Assembly (NCBI GenBank): GCA_951804985.1
Contig: OX638132.1
Span: forward strand, 46,886,800-46,950,799
Origin: Dryomyza anilis
Lineage: Eukaryota > Arthropoda > Insecta > Diptera > Dryomyzidae
DNA: 64,000 nt
Reading direction: 5' to 3'
Below the pieces are notes generated by a model. It was not told the origin of the DNA, ran no database searches, and saw nothing but the letters and a program-made list of their open reading frames with translations. A program made the translations under genes and the position numbers. Shown piece after piece: positions 45,589 to 57,562 of the stretch (positions within the stretch are counted from its first letter, which is position 1; each line of letters begins with the position of its first letter).

Positions 45589-45997
45589 TGTTGTGAATAC
45601 ATCTTAAGGTCGATGCACGATGTCAGACGAGGGAGACAACGATGGCTCGGTTAGAATAGTGCAGCACACATTTGTATTACTATATACTGCTGCTATTGAA
45701 AATATATGTTATATTGTATTTTTGTAGTTTTAAAATTTTAAGGTTCGATGCTTGTCCGCTGAAATATAATCGGTCTTTCTGTGTCTGACCGCCAAAAAAC
45801 TATATAAGAAATAATTTGTAACACCATATTTTAATTTGTAATTTATATATTTTAATAGTTCCATTTTTTGCATTGTTAAAACTAATAGTTTTCTTGGTTA
45901 ATTCTAATTATATTAGAGAATAAACTTTATTCAAATTATTCGAAGTTTTACGTCTTTTTTATTTGACGAAGTTAATTCGCTGGCATAAGATTCAACA
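45589..45997 (+). repeat. 5' LTR of the BEL/Pao element
   Basis: 409 bp, TGTTGTGAATACATCTTAAG to GATTCAACA. Shares GAGGGAGACAACGATGGCTC and GCTTGTCCGCTGAAATATAA with the 3' LTR. It contains a block TTTCTGTGTCTGACCGCC that is deleted in the 3' LTR. Confidence 0.9.
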
Positions 45998-46384
45998 ACT
46001 TTATTCTATAATTTCTTACCTGCCGCGAATCTTGTGCCCACTTCCGTTCTACCGTCTGCCGGGATTTTCATCAGCATCTACAACGCCCGAATCAGCACCA
46101 ATTACCCATGCCCCGCCTCTATCAGCTACGCCTGCGCCAGTACAACCCGTAACTATGCCACAAACCTCCAATGCAACAGCCACGCCACGTTCTGCCGGGA
46201 ACACTGCACAAAGCTCATCGGGCACTCCATAGAAAGGTGCAAAACGTAAAGATCCGGAAAAAACAAGAGCCGAATCAGAGATGTCTAGAGAATTCGACAG
46301 AAAACTTACCAATAATTAGTTTAAACTCCAAATGCATGCACTTCCATCTTTGTTTGCCGCCAACAACCAGCAACTCCAGAATCC

Positions 46385-46750
46385 ATGATTCAGTTACTAA
46401 GCGAAATGCAATCGTCGTTGTCAACGTGGCAGCAGCAGCCATCATATCCGATGGGCCAGTCGCAGCAGCCGCAAATTCTGCCGACGTTACAACAGCCGCC
46501 ATTACAGTCGATGTCGCAGCAGCCAATGTTGCAGCAGCCGCAAATTTTACCTATGGCCCAGTTGCAGCAGCAATCATCACAGCCGATGAACCAATCGCAG
46601 CAGCCGCCATTACAGCCGATGAACCAATCGCAGCAGCCGCAAATTCAGCCGACGTCGCAGCAGCCGATGTCGCAGCCGGACTATCAAACGATATATGATC
46701 ACGTTCTAAACGTCTCATATCGTAGAAGGCGACTTAGACGCATTCATTAA
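46385..46750 (+). pseudogene. BEL/Pao Gag, Gln-rich region
   Basis: 121-codon frame dominated by QQP repeats (SQQPMLQQPQILP, NQSQQPPLQPMNQ) and ending near NVSYRRRRLRRIH. An overlapping Ala/Val-rich frame at 46171-46698 is the same DNA read in another frame. BEL-type Gag proteins often have such linkers. The following DNA (46740-46990) gives Gag-like pieces (DAFINFRTK, then MSTFLKKR) with frameshifts. Confidence 0.55.
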
Positions 46751-46993
46751 TTTTCGAACAAAATGACAAATATGTCAACATTTTTAAAAAAACGCGTGGA
46801 GAAGACCACTTAACAAATCCTATATTGTTGAGTGAGTTAGTTGCCAAACTACCAATGCCAAGGCAAATATATTGGGCAGAGAAGTGCCCTTTCACTGGGA
46901 CGGCCACCTACAATCAATGATTTCAGTCAGTGGCAAAATAGTCTCCGTCTACATTGAAAGATTTCGCTACAAAAAGACCACAGCCTAATACAG

Positions 46994-47480
46994 ATGCAAC
47001 CGCAAAAATGTAAGACGCTTCGCATTCAAGATTGTTCGACACTTTTAGGTTTTTTAGTTAACGACCGTTGGGAGAAAATAAAGCAGCTGCGAGTATGTTT
47101 TTCTTGCCTAAAAAGGGGCACCAAACAAGCGAGTGCTTCTCTAAATAGCGGTGTGGAATCGGTGGGTGTCTACACGTACACTACAAATTGCTGCACAGTG
47201 AGCCAAAAGATAAACCCATACCACCCCAGCCAGCCATCGCACGAAACAACACAAATTTTCCCGAAGTGACACATGAACGCAGGAACTGCCACGCCGACTG
47301 CGGCCACAACGAAAACGTCTTATTTCAGATCCTACCCGTAGTTCTTTATGGACAAAGGATACGCGAATTGAAACTTACGCGTTTGTCGACGACGGCGCGA
47401 ACGTAAGCATGATCGACCGAGATCTCGCGCGGCCGTTGGGACTTCGCGGACCCACGGAATCACTGGAGCTCTAGTGGATT
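46994..47480 (+). pseudogene. BEL/Pao Gag zinc knuckle and aspartic protease
   Basis: A zinc-knuckle region reads WEKIKQLRVCFSCLKRG and then, after a frame change, HQTSECF-like and HVHYKLLHSE-like pieces. The protease follows: VLFQILPVVLYGQ, then in a shifted frame YAFVDDGANVSMIDRDLARP at about 47380-47440. DDGA holds the active-site aspartate of BEL/Pao proteases. Frameshifts fall between and within the domains. Confidence 0.75.
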
Positions 47481-47519
47481 AAAATCATACCACCAGACAA
47501 ACCACTGAAATCGTAAAGC

Positions 47520-48549
47520 TGATGATAAGAGGACCGGATGCCAACGATAAAATATATAAATTGTCACTTCACGATTATCAAAATGATCAACCGAAAATTA
47601 TCATTAGTCTTACGCATGCGTTTAGACTGGGTTGGATGACTTATGGTCCCATAAACAACAATTCTAGGTCAAAACTAAGTCGCGTAATGTATTTGCGAAA
47701 AAATTATGATTGTAAAAAAATATTATGAAAAGCATTCACGATTTAATGACCAATTACTTCGATGTCGAAACATTTGGTATAAAACCAGATGTAAAGCCGC
47801 TAATTTCCAATGATGACAAGAGAGCTGTTTTGATCATGGATTCTACAATTAAGTTTGTAGGCGGACGTTATGTGACTTTTATGGAAATTTGAAAATGTGT
47901 TTTTCTCTGACAGTTACCAGATGGCCCTGCACCGTCTCCAAAGTGTTGAAAAAAAATAAGTCAGGATAATCAGTACGCTTTGGACTATACAAAAAAAAAA
48001 AAAATACAGGACTATAGATGAAGAAATGCAAAGGTCTGGTAAAACATTTTATTTACCACATTTTGGAGTACGGAATCCAAATAAAGAAATGCAAAGGTCT
48101 GGTAAAACATTTTATTTACCACATTTTGGAGTACGGAATCCAAATAAAGAAGAAATACGCATAGTCTTTGTTGCTACTGCGGAAATCAACAAAATGTCGT
48201 TGAACAAAGCATTAATGTCAGGACCTGATATCAACCAGCTTTTATATCAATTTTATACAAATTTAGACAAGCTCCATACAAGCGGCGATATTCAAGAGAT
48301 GTTTCACCAGGTGGCAATTAAAAAAGAAGATCAGGACTGTCAACGGTTCCTATGGAGAGGTGTCGAATCAAGAAACCCTGTTGATACATACGTAATGACT
48401 AGGAAGATATTCGATGCCACATGCTCTCCAACAATTGCTCAGTATGTCAATAACAAAAATGCAAACCAATACATCACTAAATCCCCTCGTGCCGTAAACG
48501 GTATTATAGAGCGACATTACGTAGACGACTATGTTGACTGCTTCCACAC
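47520..48549 (+). pseudogene. BEL/Pao reverse transcriptase, first part
   Basis: Begins MIRGPDANDKIYKLSLHDYQ, then a frame change to IHDLMTNYFDVETFGIKPD. The polymerase reads TFYLPHFGVRNPNKEE, RIVFVATAEINKMSLNKALM, GDIQEMFHQVAIKKEDQDCQ, QRFLWRGVES and the catalytic YVDDYVDCFHT, which is split by the hAT after CFHT. A 63-bp in-frame direct duplication (two copies between about 48024 and 48149) repeats the MQRSGKTFYLPHFG segment. The 210-codon frame 48026-48658 runs past the insertion border, so its last 35 codons are hAT sequence. Confidence 0.88.
48024..48149 (+). repeat. 63-bp in-frame direct duplication in the BEL reverse transcriptase
   Basis: Two head-to-tail copies of a 63-bp unit starting GAAATGCAAAGGTCTGG; identical as far as I can read. 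They duplicate 21 codons. Confidence 0.95.
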
Positions 48550-49995
48550 TAGGGATGTCAATCCCGGGATCCCGGGATTTGAGTCAAATCAGTCCCGAAA
48601 ATCTCATCCCGGGATCATCGTTAAATCCCGGGATTTTCGGGATTACAAAAAACGCTAGTAGATCAATTTTTAATAGTTTATTCAAAAGTCTTTCAATGTT
48701 TGTGTACACATTTTGTGAAAAAGTAAATCTAACATTTAATCAAGGTTTGAAACCTAAACGAATAACGGTTTCGATTTCGGTTTTTTCCGCGTTTTGGTTT
48801 CGGTTTTAGGTTTTTATTACGAAACGGTTTCAGTATACCGGTTCCAAGTTACGGTTTCGGTTTTGATTTCGGTTTTTGTATAAAATTTCTTTTAATTCCA
48901 TATTTTTCAAATAACTTAACATTGCACTATGGGACATAAGATTAGTCTAGCTCGCCGAAAATTGTACAAGAAAAAATTTTTATTTTGGGAATTCAAAATT
49001 TTATTAAATGACATTAAACATGCCTTGTACTTAAGATCTTCTATATAAAATAAAATATGTTTTCCTGTTTCTTTTTATGCTTTTTTAAAAACCGTTTTAA
49101 ACTAGTATAAAACCGAAACGGTTTATTTCTGATTTTCGTATAACGGTTTCGATTACGGTTTCGGTTTTAAATGGATATCGGTTTTAAACGGATATCGGTT
49201 TCGGTTTCGACTACGGTTTCAATCCTTGGATTTAATGGACTAAAATCTTAAAACACTGACGTAAATAATAATGAGTTACATGCTTTTTGACTTTGAACAA
49301 ATTCACACATTTTTAAAAATTACGTCACTTTCGACTAACAACACTGTTCGGCAATCATTTTCTCATATCATGCCTATATAATTTTAATGTACTGATTCGA
49401 ACTGCGTTTTTAGTTTTTTCCGTATACGTAATGTTTTGGAGAAAAATGCAATTTATTATTTTTGCATTTTTCACTGCATTTAAAAACAAACTTTTTTTTA
49501 TAAAAAGACTAAACAGCCATTGAATAAAAATTAAAATAGTTATTGCCCATGAACAAGTCAACTTCGTTGTTTGAGATATATTTTTTTTTTTAAATTATAT
49601 TTTTTTTATAAAATATTGTTTTCTACAAAAAACCAATATCCCAATAACAAATTTTGTTGTTCATTCAAAATTTTAATTTTCTTATATTTGTACTAAAAAA
49701 TAAATTTTAAATAAAAAGTATTAAAAAATGTTTGATGATCAACTGGGGTTTATATATCGCGGATTTAGTATACCATGTATATTTGAATACCCAACCTGAA
49801 AACAGATGCATTTGAATATATGACTTTTGTTTGACTTAAGCATTATAATTGTTTATTATTTAAACACAGATATGGTTATTTTATGTCTTTGCTATTATTT
49901 TTTTAAATCCCGGGACTAATCCCGGGATCCCGGGATTCAAATTTTTTAGTCCCGAAATTTCGGGATTGAAAAATAGTCCGGGATTGACATCCCTA
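48550..49995. mobile_element. Non-autonomous hAT element 2, 1.45 kb
   Basis: Inverted ends TAGGGATGTCAATCCCGG and CCGGGATTGACATCCCTA. Exact 8-bp target duplication TTCCACAC (48542-48549 and 49996-50003). Subterminal CCCGGGATT motifs repeat, as in the hAT at 31590. No transposase. It carries another nested element (48741-49228) and splits the BEL reverse transcriptase within its catalytic region. Confidence 0.93.
48741..49228. mobile_element. hAT-type MITE nested in hAT element 2
   Basis: Ends CAAGGTTTGAAACC and (complement) CAAGGATTGAAACC. Flanks CATTTAAT (48733-48740) and GATTTAAT (49229-49236) give a 7-of-8 target duplication. Subterminal arrays of AACGGTTTCGGTTT type are at both sides. 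A partial inverted copy is at 62557-62790. Confidence 0.75.
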
Positions 49996-50003
49996 TTCCA
50001 CAC

Positions 50004-50807
50004 CGAAGAAGATGTCATCGAAGTCGTCAAAGAGGTCATTCGCATTCATAGATCTGGTGCATTTATATTGAGCAATATCGTGTCAAACTCATATAAAGTG
50101 AAATTTGCAGTTGGCAACGCTGTTAGTAAAAATAGTGAGATTGTGAATGTTGAAGCCGAATTGGAGCGAATTCTCTGTTTGCACTGGCTGTCAAAAACAG
50201 ATGAGTTTGTTTACGTTTTGAAATTAGCAGAAGTGCCGGCCGAAATTCTAAATATCAGGCGAAAACCCGCGAAAAGGGAATTATTAAGTTTTATAATTCG
50301 GGTTTTGATCAATTTGTCTTTTTAAGTAATTTCATGGTGTCCGCGAAGTTTTTAATTCATGGCGGCGATGGCATACTGGAGAGGGGTAAGTGCAGGAAAA
50401 GTTAGAGTAGTTTTTGTATCTTCAAAATGTTCTTGTGCACCTAAACGATTCCATACGATACCTAAATTGGAGCTCCAGGTCGCGATAATGGGTTTTCGTT
50501 TAATGTTGTCAATCGAAAGGTGTCACACAATAAAAATTAGAAATGTTATATTTTGGAGCGAATCCCACACAGTTATTCGGTGAATTCGATCAGATCACCG
50601 AAATTACAAGCAATACGTTGCAAACAGAGTCGCAGAAATTCTCGAAGGTAGCAAGGAAAACACCTGGAGATGGTGTCCTGGCGCGCTCAATCCGGCAGAC
50701 GAAGCAACGCGGTCGAAGTTTCCTTTACACTACGAGGCAGATGGAAAAATGGTCCAGATTTTTTGCAAAAGGAAGACGCCGAATGGCCTGATGAGAGGAC
50801 CATAAGC
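50004..50807 (+). pseudogene. BEL/Pao reverse transcriptase end and RNase H
   Basis: Continues the polymerase: EEDVIEVVKEVIRIHRSGAF then ILSNIVSNSYKVKF. A frameshifted connection leads to the RNase H-like region AYWRGVSAGKVRVVFVSSKC, then PKRFHTIPKLELQVAIMGFR and FWSESHTVIR (50359-50583). A third frame then gives RVAEILEGSKENTWRWCPGA, LNPADEATR, and KEDAEWPDE before the composite insertion. DNA between 50180 and 50340 includes LCLHWLSKTDEFVY. Confidence 0.85.
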
Positions 50808-51359
50808 CTCTTTCCCAGTTTAGCCTTTTTAAAGCTAAATTTAGCTTTTTATTTTAGTGTTTAGCTTTAAATTTTGGGGCTAATTTATTTAGTCTTTTTT
50901 TAGCCTTATTTTAAATTAGTAAAATCTTAATAACATTTAGTAAATAATGGAAATTTCCATAAAATAGTGTGTCTTAATGTTTAAATTAGATGATTGCGGT
51001 GACAATAACGCCTTTTATAAGACCAATGCGGACTATGAAGAATTCCTATATTTTTGCGAAGTGCATAATATAACAAAAAAAGCCTTCCCAAATGAATAGT
51101 AGTAGCGTCAACGCACTTATGGGAGACGGACGTGTCGTGTTCATCTCTTGTCTTTTTAACGTGTTCCGTCTGTCGTTTAGTATAAATGTGTTTCAAACTG
51201 TGTTTAATGTGCCCGCCAAACATAAAAAAAGAACAACGAAATAATACTAAATTAAATTAAAACACAAACTACTAATAACTTACATAAAAAACTAAAAAGA
51301 AAAATAAACATCAAATAACTAAAACAAACAATACAAATTCTTCAACATCAATAGAACCG

Positions 51360-53990
51360 GTTTCGCGCTGCCTGCTGAGTTGCCGCACTCGCTGATTTGC
51401 AATTGCCGACACAAAGGGCTTTTCTATGCTCTTTGCTGCAATTGCACAGGTTTGTTGACGTATTCCTTCCCTCCCCCATCCTACTCCACGCTACTAGCGC
51501 GCACGGTTGAGGCTGCACTGAGTGCGTAATCTATGCTGTGGCGAAGGCCTAACACTCACCACAGCTTGACATACGCTCTCATTTGTTTGTGTCATCTGCT
51601 GCGCCTTGGTAGTATGTACGTCTGTTTTGACGTTGCCCAGTAGAAAAAATTTCTCATAGATTTTTGCAACATTCGTGGGCTGAGGGCGAATTTTTTTTCG
51701 GTATATGCGTATGTGTCCATCCATAAGCCACAAATAATGGCACAAGGTGAGACCCAGGTTAATGAGGGTGCAGATCCACTGGATTTTCATATACTTGGTT
51801 ATCACCTATTGCCATTATTCTCTGCCCATAGGGGCCTTGCTCTTTTTATTCGGAGTGACGTTGCGTATCAACTGCAGCAACATCAAGTGTGTCGGATAGC
51901 GAATTTAATACAATTTGGGTTAAATTCAAAATCCAAACGCACATCGTGCACTTGTGCTTTCTTTATAGGAGTCCGAATCCGATCTCAAATATATTGGAGC
52001 GATTTCCAGGCAGTGAAATTGTTGTTGCCGGCAATTTTAATGTGCACAACGCCACTTGGTTGAGCCACTCGGGTCTTCCAACACAGGAGGGTTGTTATGT
52101 TGAGCTGTTTGCAGAGTGCAATCAACGCACGCAATTGGTGAAGGAACCGACGTACCTCACACGCGTCGGTGGGCAAAGCCAAAAAGTCCTAGACCGTTTT
52201 CTGACTTCACATCATGAAAAATATAAAAAGTCCTTGCACCTCTTGGTAACTCCGACCACTGTACTGTTTTCGCTGAGTTTTCGTATTCTAGTTTACGCGC
52301 CTCTTCGATTAAAGCCCCGAAGAGGACTGTATGGTTTTACGAAAAAGCAAATTAGGTTGCGATAAATGATTTTTTCGCAACTTTAATTGGAAATTGTGTT
52401 TCGCAGACAGAGACATAAATGCCGCGGCTTTAATGGTACACAATATTATTTCATTAGGTATGCGGTCCTTCATACCTTCTAAAAAAATTAGCATTAAACC
52501 CAACGACCACTCATGGTTTAATGAGACTTTCAGGATTGCAGTCATGTCGAAGAGGAAGCCTTTCAAAATTGGCGTTCTAACAAGAATGCTGACACAGAAA
52601 GACTTCGCATACAGGCTAGGAATCGCTGTAATGTCGTGATCTCGCGCGAAAAGTTTCTTCACGAACCAAACGCACGTAAAAAGGTCCTACTCTACCATAG
52701 AGGTAGTAAATATTTCTGGTCATTCGTAAAAAGGGTGAAGAATCAGACTACATCGTCTACTCCAACTCTTATTATGAATGGCCAGACCTTCACTGACCCG
52801 GTTGATAAAGCTAATCTCTTGGCAGAATTATTTGCAAATAATTCAACGCTCCCAGAAAGTAATCAACCACTGCCCGTTGTCGATTTTGTTTCTTCTGCAA
52901 TGCCGGATATTCATTTTCGAACTCGGGCAGTTCAAAAGGTTTTAGCAAACCTCAACATTAACAAAGCCTCTGGGCCAGATGGCATATCTGCCCATGTGTT
53001 GAAGAAGTGCGCGTCAACGCTGGCTTGTCCATTACGTAACCTGTTTAACACCTCCTACACGACTGGAGTTTTTCCATCTTGTTGGAAGGTTGCCAATGTC
53101 CAGCCAGTCCCGAAAAAGGGCGTGGCTACGAACCCTGCCAATTACCGACCCATTGCAATATGCTCTGCACTCTCCAAGGTAATGGAGAGCGTAATTAACT
53201 TCCACCTTGTGAACTATCTTGAGCACAACGAATTGCTCAGTGACCGCCAATATGGTTTCCAGATCCAGATCTTTTACTCGATGGATATCGAGTTTTCTCC
53301 AGGGTCGTTCTATACGAGTTGCGATGGATGCTGTTTTTTCAGAACAACATTCCATCAATTCTCGAGTTCCGCAGGGTTCCGTCCTATCCCCGTCCCTATT
53401 TCTGGTATTTATCAATGACCTTCTGTCATTGGCTCAGAACCCAATTGGGATCTCCGATCACATATTTAATGTGTCGAAAGAAGCGGCCAAGTGCCTCGGT
53501 TTTTTAAAACGGTGTAAAACATATTTCACTCCTGCTGACCTACGCACTGTCTACACTACCTATATACGGCCTAAAATGGAATTCAATTCGCACATTTGGG
53601 CAGGAGCTTCAAATTCCTCCTTGGAGTTCCTGGACCGAATTCAACAACGGGCGATATATTTGATAGGGGATGAAAATATCTCATCGTCTATTGGTTCTCT
53701 TGAGCACCGAAGGACCGTTGGGTGTGTAAGCCTGTTTTATAGGTATTACAACGGCAAGTATTCGAGGGAAATACTTGGCCTGATTCCACCAGGTCGTGTG
53801 TTTTCTCGTTCTACTCGGGCATCAAACCAAGCCCACCCCTTCGTAGTCCACTTGACTCTCAACAGAACCACGCATTATAGAGAAAATTCGATCTTCAGTC
53901 GCACGATACGTTTGTGAAACAATCTCCCTGCGTCCGTTTTTCCCGACATTTTTGATATTGGCAAGTTCAAAACAAACATTCACATTTAGA
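51360..53990 (+). mobile_element. LINE-D: Jockey-superfamily LINE, decayed
   Basis: Plus-oriented non-LTR element with a GC-richer leader (51360-51660), an endonuclease, a reverse transcriptase lacking its active site, and the usual C-terminal end. Embedded in the composite hAT-like insertion. Confidence 0.75.
51660..53985 (+). pseudogene. LINE-D ORF2 remnant: endonuclease and reverse transcriptase
   Basis: The endonuclease starts at about 51660 (NIRGLRANFFS-like, frameshifted), then IHKPQIMAQGETQVNEGADP, AYQLQQHQVCRIAN and EIVVAGNFNVHNATWLSHSG. The reverse transcriptase is open for 260 codons (52636-53418): LNINKASGPDGISAHVLKKC, NPANYRPIAICSALSKVMES, LLSDRQYGFQ. The palm segment between RQYGF and FTRWISSFLQGRSIRV is deleted. 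In the next frame, SRVPQGSVLSPSLFLVFIND is followed by a second deletion that removes the YADD box, joining NPIGISDHIF to the C-terminal part (LGFLKRCKTYFTPADLRTVY, YIRPKMEFNSHIW). It cannot be active. Confidence 0.85.
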
Positions 53991-56000
53991 CACCCGAACC
54001 TAGCACCTAGGACACCCGAACAGCGGACTTATATAAACGCCTAAGTTTTACATCCATGGGATGAAACCACTATTTTTAAAGTGTTGTTGGTAAATCCGCG
54101 AACACATTTTCTACATGAATCGCTCCATAGCTTTCGCTTATGGGGATCGCTGGGAACGTGAACAAAATGTATTATTTCCGTTTTATTTCCACGACTGTTC
54201 ATAAATATTTAGAAGATGGGATGACGGAATTATTTTGTCCGATATATCCGTTCCGAAATAGTTTTGACAATTTTATTTTATTTCAATATTAATGAACCGT
54301 AAACGAGGAGACGCAAAAATCAAATGACAAAAAATATATAAATATTAAAAATAAACAAAGAGATCAGTTTTTATACTTTCCTCACCTTGTTAAATACACC
54401 TTGCAAATATCTTAAAAGTTAGTATTTGAACGCAATTCACAGTTTTGAAAAGTATAAAAGCAGAGTAGAAACCATAGACCACGAGACATGAAACTCCGTC
54501 TATGTAGTTGTAAAAATCGTTTTATTAGTGTGCGTCGCAACTTGGACAAATTTTTATTCATCTTGGACAACTTTTATTCAACTTGGACAACTTTTATTCA
54601 ACTTGGACAATAATGCCTTAGATTTTCTCCTTTTAGGAGTAAAATCACTATATATTCAACATATTCACCACTGCTTTAAATGTTTGCCAAACAGGATTTT
54701 AATGAAAAAAATCATTTTCTGGCAACGTTTTAGTTTATATACTAATTTAGTTTTATTCAAAAAGTTCAGTCACTCAATTTTCAAGCAATTTCAAAACGAA
54801 TTTCCGTACGGAATGAGATAATCAGATCGCTCATTCCTTAAGTAAATTCACAGTAATTGTTCATTTTGACATCCTCATAATTTTACTTAAACGTAATATA
54901 GTTACAGCTTATGTCTGAATTATCACTCATTATCACCGTTTTATAACAAATGTATGTCTTTGATTTTTTTTCTTGTATTTGTTTCAATTAAGTAATAAAT
55001 ATTTTTTTTTTTTGTATAAAATTATGATGTAATAAAATAATATTTTGTTTTGTTTTATCAATTCGTAAAATTAAGTTTTCACTATAAACAAAAACGGTTC
55101 ATAATATTATAAATATTAAAATGAACGTATAATAAAGTTACATTTATTTTGTAATATTTGTAAAAGTTTTGTCCCTTTTTCCCTAATCTAATAAAAAGGG
55201 GGAAACACTTGTCTTTATTCACCACTTTGTTATTTTTTTCGCTTAAAATTTTCAAATTTTATGAGAAAATGCAAATATTTCTTAACTTTTCTGTTACTAC
55301 TCTATGAATTTTCGGCATAGTTTTAAAAAATTAGACTCGTTGCGTGCAACTCAAAGTAGTTCAGTTGCAAAAAATGTATAAAGTTGACCATTTTTACAAT
55401 TTTTTCAACATCTGAATTTACAAACAGCTGTTTTGAGTTTGTCAAAAATTTTACATGGTTAAACAACAACAATACCGGCAGAGCTCATATACTCAGATAC
55501 TCATATCTGATCAGCGCCATTTTTTTCTATTTTGGCGAAGTCGCACGTCTTATAGTCTTTGGTAGAAATAAGTAAAACAACTAGCCATTATTCGAGCTTT
55601 AAATTGTAACTGGATTTAGGTGATTTTTTTAAAATATATTAAAAATTTCAAAGATTAAAAATTAATAGTACTGACTAATTGTACTGACTTTTAGGTGTAA
55701 TTTTGAAAATGAATTAACTATTTACTGACAAATAAAAAATGTATATGGAATTTTTGAAAATTTTATTGAAATATTAAAAATTAAAAGCAATTTTAAATTA
55801 TCAACAAATTTTGACATTGGAAATTTATTGTATATTTTGATAAACTTTCATTTATTTATTGACCCTTTATTGGAAAATTTGGAATTTTAGTGAAAATATA
55901 CAAATTATAATATTTTTAACATACTGAAAGATTATATTGGTGTTTCTAATATTATTTTTAATAAAATATATATAGAAAATATAATAAAAAATATTTAGCT
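53991..56000. other. AT-rich interior of the composite insertion
   Basis: No coding region is supported. A short 20-bp tandem repeat is at 54540-54610. Many T and A runs from 54950 onward. Confidence 0.45.
54540..54610 (+). repeat. 20-bp tandem repeat
   Basis: About 3.5 copies of ACTTGGACAACTTTTATTCA. Confidence 0.9.
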
Positions 56001-56090
56001 TTTTTTTAGCTTTTTTTAAACTAGATTTTAGCCTTTTCTAGGTTTTTTTGGTTGTTTAGCTTTCTCTTCAAAAAAGTTCTGGCAACACTG

Positions 56091-56739
56091 CTTATGGGTA
56101 CAACTACCGACAATAGCGGCGAAGAACTTCGAAGCAAATACGTAGCTGTCGCGACTCGGCTAGTATCACCAATTGTTCCAAATGTTAATCGTTCTTCCAA
56201 GTATTTGAGGCTCAAACGAGCAACAGCTTGGGTACTGCGATTTGCCGAGAACATTAAGCGAAAGGTTCGTGGCGAAATCCCTAACAGCGGAGATTTAGAC
56301 GTCGATGAACTGGAGGCGGTTGAATTACATCTTTGTCGTTGGGCCCAAGCGCAGGAATATGGACTCGAAATCGAGTGTATGCTGAACAACGAACAAATTC
56401 CAAAAAGCAGTGACCTTCTAACCTTAAACCCAATTATCGGCGAAGACGGAATGCTGCGTGTACATGGTCGTATAGAGAGGCCCACCTGTTTATCGATAGA
56501 AGCCAGACGACCCATTATACTGCCAAAGAATAACCCGCCTACGCGTTTAATTGCGGAAGAATATCATCGTCGGTTCCTCCACATAAACGTCTCCACCGTG
56601 AGAAGCGAAATTCGTCAGCGGTTCTGGATCTGTGCAATAAGAAGGCTATTAAACAGCGTACAATCACGCTGTGCAAAATACGCAGAGCCAGGCCAGTTGA
56701 ACCACAAAAGGGTGCCTTACCCATTGACAGGGTCACACC
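56091..56739 (+). pseudogene. BEL/Pao integrase, N-terminal region
   Basis: The open stretch reads MGTTTDNSGEELRSKYVAVA, then SSKYLRLKRATAWVLRF, DELEAVELHLCRWAQAQEYG, GEDGMLRVHGRIERPTCLS. The integrase zinc-binding part follows: EEYHRRFLHINVSTVRSEIR and RRLLNSVQSRCAKYAEPG. In the last Cys pair the second Cys is replaced (CAKYAEP where the family has CATC-type). It is cut after about PYPLTG by the hAT at 56740. Confidence 0.85.
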
Positions 56740-57554
56740 CATCTTTAACAACTTTGGGAGATAAATCTCAAATAGTGATTTTTTACACGATGTGGGATTT
56801 GTGAGTCTCTCATGAGATATTTGCGTGAATTCGTGATTTATGTGATTTTTGTGTGATTTTTCACTCCATTTGATTTTGTGTGATTTTTGTGTGATGTTTC
56901 ACTCCGTGTGATTTCGTGCGATATTTGTGTGATTTTTCACTCCGTGTGATTTTTCACAGGGTGTGATATTGGTTTATTTTTTCTATTATTTATTTAATTT
57001 GAGTATTGTATAATTAATGTAAATGATGAATATTAGGGTGACACTTATTTAACGCATTTTTAGCTTTCTCACCCCTAGGATTGTTTATTAGAACCAAATA
57101 TTTTAGAAAATTATCAACGTGATAACGTTCCGCAACGAACTAGAATATTCCGCATTGAAAAGAAGAAAAAAAAGAAAAAATGAAGCATTAAATGATTAAA
57201 TAATGTATTACAAATGTATTTTATTTTGTATATATTTTATCCTATAATTAAATATTTTTTTACGTACCTATAGGTAAGAAAAATAAATAATAGGTAAGAA
57301 TTAATAAAGTGAAATAATAGGAAGAAATCTATTTGCAAATAATAAAATTACTAATGTTATTAAGAATTTTATATTCTAGTATATGTGGGTGATTTTCGTG
57401 TGATTTATCACGATATGAGATTTTTGTGTGATTTATCGCACTGTGTGATTTTGTGTGATTCTTCTCAATATGAGTCTTTTTCATGAAAAAATCGTACGAG
57501 TTATTTCTGTGTGATTTAGAGATTTTTCGTGTGATTTTTCGGTTGGCAACCTTG
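56740..57554. mobile_element. hAT-type MITE in the BEL integrase
   Basis: The right end is the complement of CAAGGTTGCCAACCG; the left end CATCTTTAACAACTTTG is a diverged counterpart. Exact 8-bp duplication GTCACACC flanks it (56732-56739 and 57555-57562). Subterminal arrays of GTGTGATTTTTCAC are at both sides and the centre is AT-rich. No ORF. Together with 50816 and 48550 it shows three hAT-like insertions in one BEL copy. Confidence 0.85.
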
Positions 57555-57562
57555 GTCACACC

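Larger units (their letters stand above)
50816..56090. mobile_element. Composite hAT-like insertion in BEL
   Basis: The right end (complement CAGTGTTGCCAGAAC) has a typical hAT terminus. The left end CAGTTTAGCCTTTTTAAAGC is a diverged counterpart, and both subterminal regions are rich in TTTAGCTTTT. BEL coding stops at about 50815 and resumes at 56091, so the whole interval is foreign. No clean target duplication is seen (CTCTTTCC left, CTTATGGG right). It contains LINE-D (about 51360-53990) and about 2 kb of unassigned AT-rich DNA. Confidence 0.55.

Noticed and set aside
46171..46698. Ala/Val-rich ORF
   Set aside because: Alternative frame of the Gln-rich BEL Gag region; the repeat CAG codons give Ala or Ser when shifted.
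50800..50807. CCATAAGC at the left and its complement GCTTATGG at 56090 as an inverted target duplication
   Set aside because: A target duplication should be direct, and these do not sit exactly at both ends; treated as chance.
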